The position numbers and the translations under genes are program-made. A stretch of DNA of 64,000 bases, taken from Pempheris klunzingeri (Eukaryota > Chordata > Actinopteri > Acropomatiformes > Pempheridae). The notes under the pieces are model-generated. The model was given only the letters and a program-made list of their open reading frames with translations. It did not search any database and had not been told where the DNA came from. The stretch spans positions 8,924,001 through 8,988,000 of the forward strand of contig NC_092022.1 in assembly GCF_042242105.1 (NCBI RefSeq). The letters run 5' to 3'. Below, piece by piece: positions 60,601-64,000 of the stretch. Position 1 is the first letter of the stretch; every line of letters starts with the position of its first letter.

Positions 60601-63215
60601 GGATAAAGAGAAGGGTTGGCACAAAACAGATTTCTTTGTTTCTGTGTTTGGCCTCAGTTCAGTAGAGATACATATCTTTCAAACCACCGAACACAAAGCA
60701 GGCAGATTGGCTGTGTATTATTTAACTAGAAGGCACTAGAAGGCCAACCGGAGCAGAAACCATTTCAACACATATCATACATGCTGCTAAACTGAGTTTG
60801 GATCAGTGCTGGTTTTTACGTATGAATATGGAAGTACATCTAATCCATTGTCAATACTGCTTAGCCTTAAGGGTCGCGGCGGGACATTGGGTAAATATAT
60901 GGAAATATATCCAATAAAATGGAAAATGGTTATGTTTTAAGTATTTTCAAATCAATCAAATTACTGTATCTTTCAAGGTGGCGAGGCAGCAGACTCTTTG
61001 CTGGAGAGAGCGAGGTGTTACGCCCTGCTGGGCCAACGAAAGACAGCCATCTTTGATTTCAGTGCCATTCTGAAGGAGCACCCAAAACATGTTCAGGCCC
61101 TCTGTGGAAGAGGCTTCACCTATCTCATGCTGAACCAACAAAAGGTATTCTGAAGGTGAAACACTTTGACCAGATTTCGCAGCTCAGAGCCTGAACAGTA
61201 CTTAAAACAGCTTATTCCTTGTCTGCAACCCTCAAACTTCAAACTGCACCAGTCAGCTTTACGCATTAGTGGCTGCAGCTGGCAGTGAAAGATTACGGTT
61301 TTTAAAAACTTTAATTTCAGAAGGCACAACATATAGTAACACCTGTACACTGCTAGTATTATGCTCATGTTTACCAACATGGGCAGGAAAAGAAGTATCA
61401 TTTCATGTTGGCAAAGAAGTCGACAACTAATAGTGGGAATAATTTGGGCAAACAGCATGTAGATGATTTCAGCGGATGGGATGCTGTTAAGATAGACGTT
61501 CAGTTTAAATGTACAATTTCAAACTGCCTTTTCCCTTTAGGAATGCAGTAATGATATCCTGGCAGCACTTCAGATAAACTCTGATATAGTCACCAAAGAC
61601 ATCCAGTCGCTCAAGGACAAGGCACGGAAGCTGGTCTGTGATTGGCTGCATCACTTCTGTCGCACCAATCTGTCAGACATCGTGGCTGCTAACACCATCC
61701 CCTGCCATGAAGAGCAGCTCAGAGAGGCTTTTATAATTGGTGGAGCTCTAATGAGGACTGACTGCAGAGACCCCAGATGGCATCTTCTCTATGTGGACAT
61801 ACTCTTAGCCAAAGGTGAGATGGGAAGTTTGTCAAACTTTTCTGCTGAGATTCTCAGTGGGACACTTGATGTCGGCGGAGATGGTCTGCTTAGGAGGTTA
61901 TATTGTGGTGTTTTTACTTTGATAAAAGAAATGCTGGATCTGATGTGGCCTATTTACAGTAATCCTTACACCTGCTGTTACGGTCCATCTGCTCCAGGTG
62001 AAGTTAAAGCAGCAGGCACTCATCTTTGCCAGGTGTTTGGCCAGGAGCCAAGAGATGCAGTCGCCCAGGCCAGGGTGGGTGTGGTGGAGGCCTGGCAGCA
62101 GAACTACCACAGCGCAGCTCACAGACTCAGCAAACTGACTGAGAGACAATCATCCAATCTTGATTTCTTGTTGTCCCTGATCCCATTCAATCAGCGAAAA
62201 CGCCTAGCACAGGTAAGCATATCTGAAGGATTCCTCAAGTCAGTGTGAGTATGAGTTTTCTATAGTTTATAGTTTTTTTAGTTTTATAGTTTTTTGTTCT
62301 GGTGATGCATTTCTTTAGACCATCATCATTCTGTGCTCAAGACAGTTTTATATGTTTTATTTATTGTAGTGTAGAGTAAACTCACTGAAGAGGTTATGAA
62401 ATAGAATCACTTGCTATTTATTTATGGTGCTGTTGCTCTGTGTTTCTTCTCTCAAGACAATTTGTTATTTCTTGACATGGACAGTGAGGTCAGAAAATAT
62501 AAAAAATTAGGCATAATGTATAATAAAGGAGAATATCAGTATACAATTTTACATTGCTTACAAGACGGACAACAACATCTTTCCTTAATCTTTCTAAAGT
62601 AGTGTAAATAAAGAGTATGTATACATTAATGAATTGCATATTAATTGCTCTGCATCTATATTCTAACAGGCAGCAGCACAGGAGGCCAGCAGTGTGTCAT
62701 CAGGTGGCCAATGGGATCAGGCCCTCACATTGTTGACTGTGGCAGTACAAGCAGTGGGCAAACACAAACTCCAGTACCTCCGCCAGCGGGCTGCCTGCCT
62801 CGCTCAGCTGGGCTTACACGAGCGGGCCATAGCTGACCTGGACAGAGTTATCCAGAAACACGGGGGGTCCGACTCCAGCTGCTCAGATGAAACCAAAGTG
62901 TGGGTGGAGGACCTGTGTCGGCGAGGCCGCAGCCTGGTGCTCTGTTCCAGAGAAGGAGCAGCCATGGAGGACTTCATCAGGGCGTTGGAGCTCCACAGGA
63001 ACCAGGCCATCCAGTGTGTGGAGGCTGGTCTGGGGAGGCTGCGTCTGGCTGAGTGCTTCCTGCGGGGGGCGCTGCAGCACTATGGGGAGCAGCAGCTCAG
63101 TAAAGCCTGGACGTTGATTGAATGTGGCCTTGTTGTCGACAGTGAGAACCCAGAGCTCCGCAGACTGAGGGCAAGGGTCAAACGAGAAGTGGCAAGCCCC
63201 TGTAATGTCAACTAA
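57612..63215 (+). CDS. ttc34: Tetratricopeptide repeat protein 34
   Basis: Seven coding exons: 57612-59320 (exon from 57553), 59440-59662, 60305-60497, 60978-61144, 61541-61814, 61998-62212, 62670-63215 (stop TAA). All phases agree, giving 1108 aa. The start MTALVPPGVKVSDLCEEGDK and the following GDKLLEAGELNRATSLYMSA form a first TPR, as in human TTC34. Further TPR-like pairs recur throughout, for example ADALYRLGRVEEAYRLLL, ARCYALLGQRKTAIFDFSAI and AACLAQLGLHERAIADLDRV. TPR superhelices bind other proteins; the partners of TTC34 are not established to my knowledge. The very large first coding exon (1.7 kb) is unusual beside the other genes here. An RFX X-box upstream suggests expression in ciliated cells. 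Reading straight through the introns at 59321 and 61815 also stays open for a while, but the spliced form restores the TPR pattern. Confidence 0.93.
59679..59730. repeat. Possible hAT-type MITE end
   Basis: CAGTGGGGCCCAAAGTAAGG resembles CAGTGGTTCCCAAAGTGGGG, the end of common teleost hAT MITEs. No clear opposite end was found. It starts about 20 bp after the ttc34 exon 3 donor. Confidence 0.3.
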
Positions 63216-64000
63216 TGTCAACTAGTGCTGATGGTCAGAATCACACAGGAGCTGCAGCTGAGCTCACATAATGCACTATGTCAGTGCCTGCACCTTAAGA
63301 TGTGGCATTGTTGAGGAACAGTCTACCTGATGAGGATGTCTGATGTTTCTTTGAGGCTGCGGTACTTGTTGTTATAATGTCTTCCAGTTTCAATTCAGGT
63401 TTGTGGGATTAACAACAGTGTTTGTTATATCTTTATAATTACAGCAAAGCGAATGGCAAAGAAATGTTTTATCATCTCTTATTTTATTAAGCAATTAATT
63501 TCCATATTTCATACATTTTAAGACTGAAACATCAGTAATTTAATAATTGTGGAAACTGAAGCAAAACACAATGATTATATGACATGAAGGAAATTACCCA
63601 ACATGAAATTGAATAGCACAATTTAATTCAAACCATCACACCTAGATAAGTGATTTCAGAAAGTGCCCAATGTGCAGGTTTTATGCTTTTGAAATGAAGA
63701 AGGCACAATTTTCTTTAATCATATCCATGACAACAAGCTGTATAAATACAGGAAAACAGAAATAATTACTTGAATTTAGTCCAAACCACTCACATCAAAG
63801 ATTATTCAAACACAACTATCAGTAGATCAGTACTTCAGTATCCTCCTCAGTGCACCTGAAGTAGGACATTATAATTTGAAAGGATGTTGAATAGCATTAA
63901 ATGTATACATATGCTGAATGCTTAGCTAGTGTTGGGACGATACGTGTAGTTTTTATGCAGACACAGTAATGTATTGCGGTTCCATGTTGCCGAAGTAGGA
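63216..64000 (+). other. ttc34 3'UTR / downstream, window end
   Basis: AT-rich. There is no AATAAA, but the variant signal ATTAAA occurs at 63896-63901. No other gene was recognised. Confidence 0.4.

Noticed and set aside
61815-61997. Read-through of ttc34 intron 6 as coding sequence
   Set aside because: The frame is open, but the GT..AG pair joins LLAKG to GEVKAAG as in the family, and the intron text is hydrophobic and unlike TPR sequence.
1-64000. tRNA, rRNA, known microRNA, CRISPR arrays, retroviral or LTR elements
   Set aside because: None was recognised by eye on either strand. tRNAscan and covariance-model searches would be needed to exclude small RNAs fully.

Overview
This window is vertebrate, almost certainly teleost (ray-finned fish, percomorph-like) nuclear DNA. 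Every gene is split into short exons with GT..AG introns, the encoded proteins match vertebrate families, and the non-coding DNA carries teleost-type interspersed repeats: ACTTAAGTA-rich elements, LINE 3' tails ending in ATTCTG or TATC tandems, and hAT-like MITEs. No prokaryotic, viral or CRISPR feature was seen. Gene names rest on protein motifs recalled from human orthologues and on neighbour order, not on a database search.

Layout. (1) 1-6.7 kb, + strand: the 3' half of an ATP-grasp ligase of the RIMKLA/RIMKLB family, with a long 3'UTR. (2) 6.9-14.0 kb, - strand: complete zmynd12 in eight exons (374 aa), tail to tail with rimkla. (3) 14.8-17.0 kb, - strand: a four-TM PMP22/EMP protein closest to EMP3 (165 aa). 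(4) 18.1-33.75 kb, + strand: a 28-exon coiled-coil gene, best named ccdc30 (1251 aa predicted). Its introns hold an L1/Tx1-like LINE remnant and a LINE tail that forms a splice acceptor. (5) 33.8-43.3 kb, - strand: znf362, six C2H2 fingers (440 aa), tail to tail with ccdc30. (6) 45.5-55.4 kb, + strand: a death-domain TNF receptor, best matched to TNFRSF25/DR3 (412 aa, ten exons). (7) 56.3-64 kb, + strand: ttc34, a TPR-repeat protein (1108 aa, seven coding exons plus one 5'UTR exon).

In human the rimkla-zmynd12-ccdc30 set lies on 1p34, znf362 on 1p35, and tnfrsf25 and ttc34 on 1p36. The window is therefore a compact fish counterpart of material from human 1p. An emp3-like gene occupies the interval where mammals have PPCS.

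How the genes relate. zmynd12 encodes a sperm-flagellum/axoneme-associated protein. zmynd12 and ttc34 each have a good RFX-type X-box just upstream, and ccdc30 has only a weak half-site. This suggests a cilium-related expression programme for part of the locus. The other genes (NAAG or beta-citrylglutamate synthesis, membrane protein, zinc-finger regulator, death receptor) look like unrelated neighbours. I found no convincing new multi-gene system. The most useful leads are the X-boxes, the transposon-supplied splice acceptor, two foldback palindromes, two nearly abutting convergent poly(A) pairs, and a uORF-rich ccdc30 leader.
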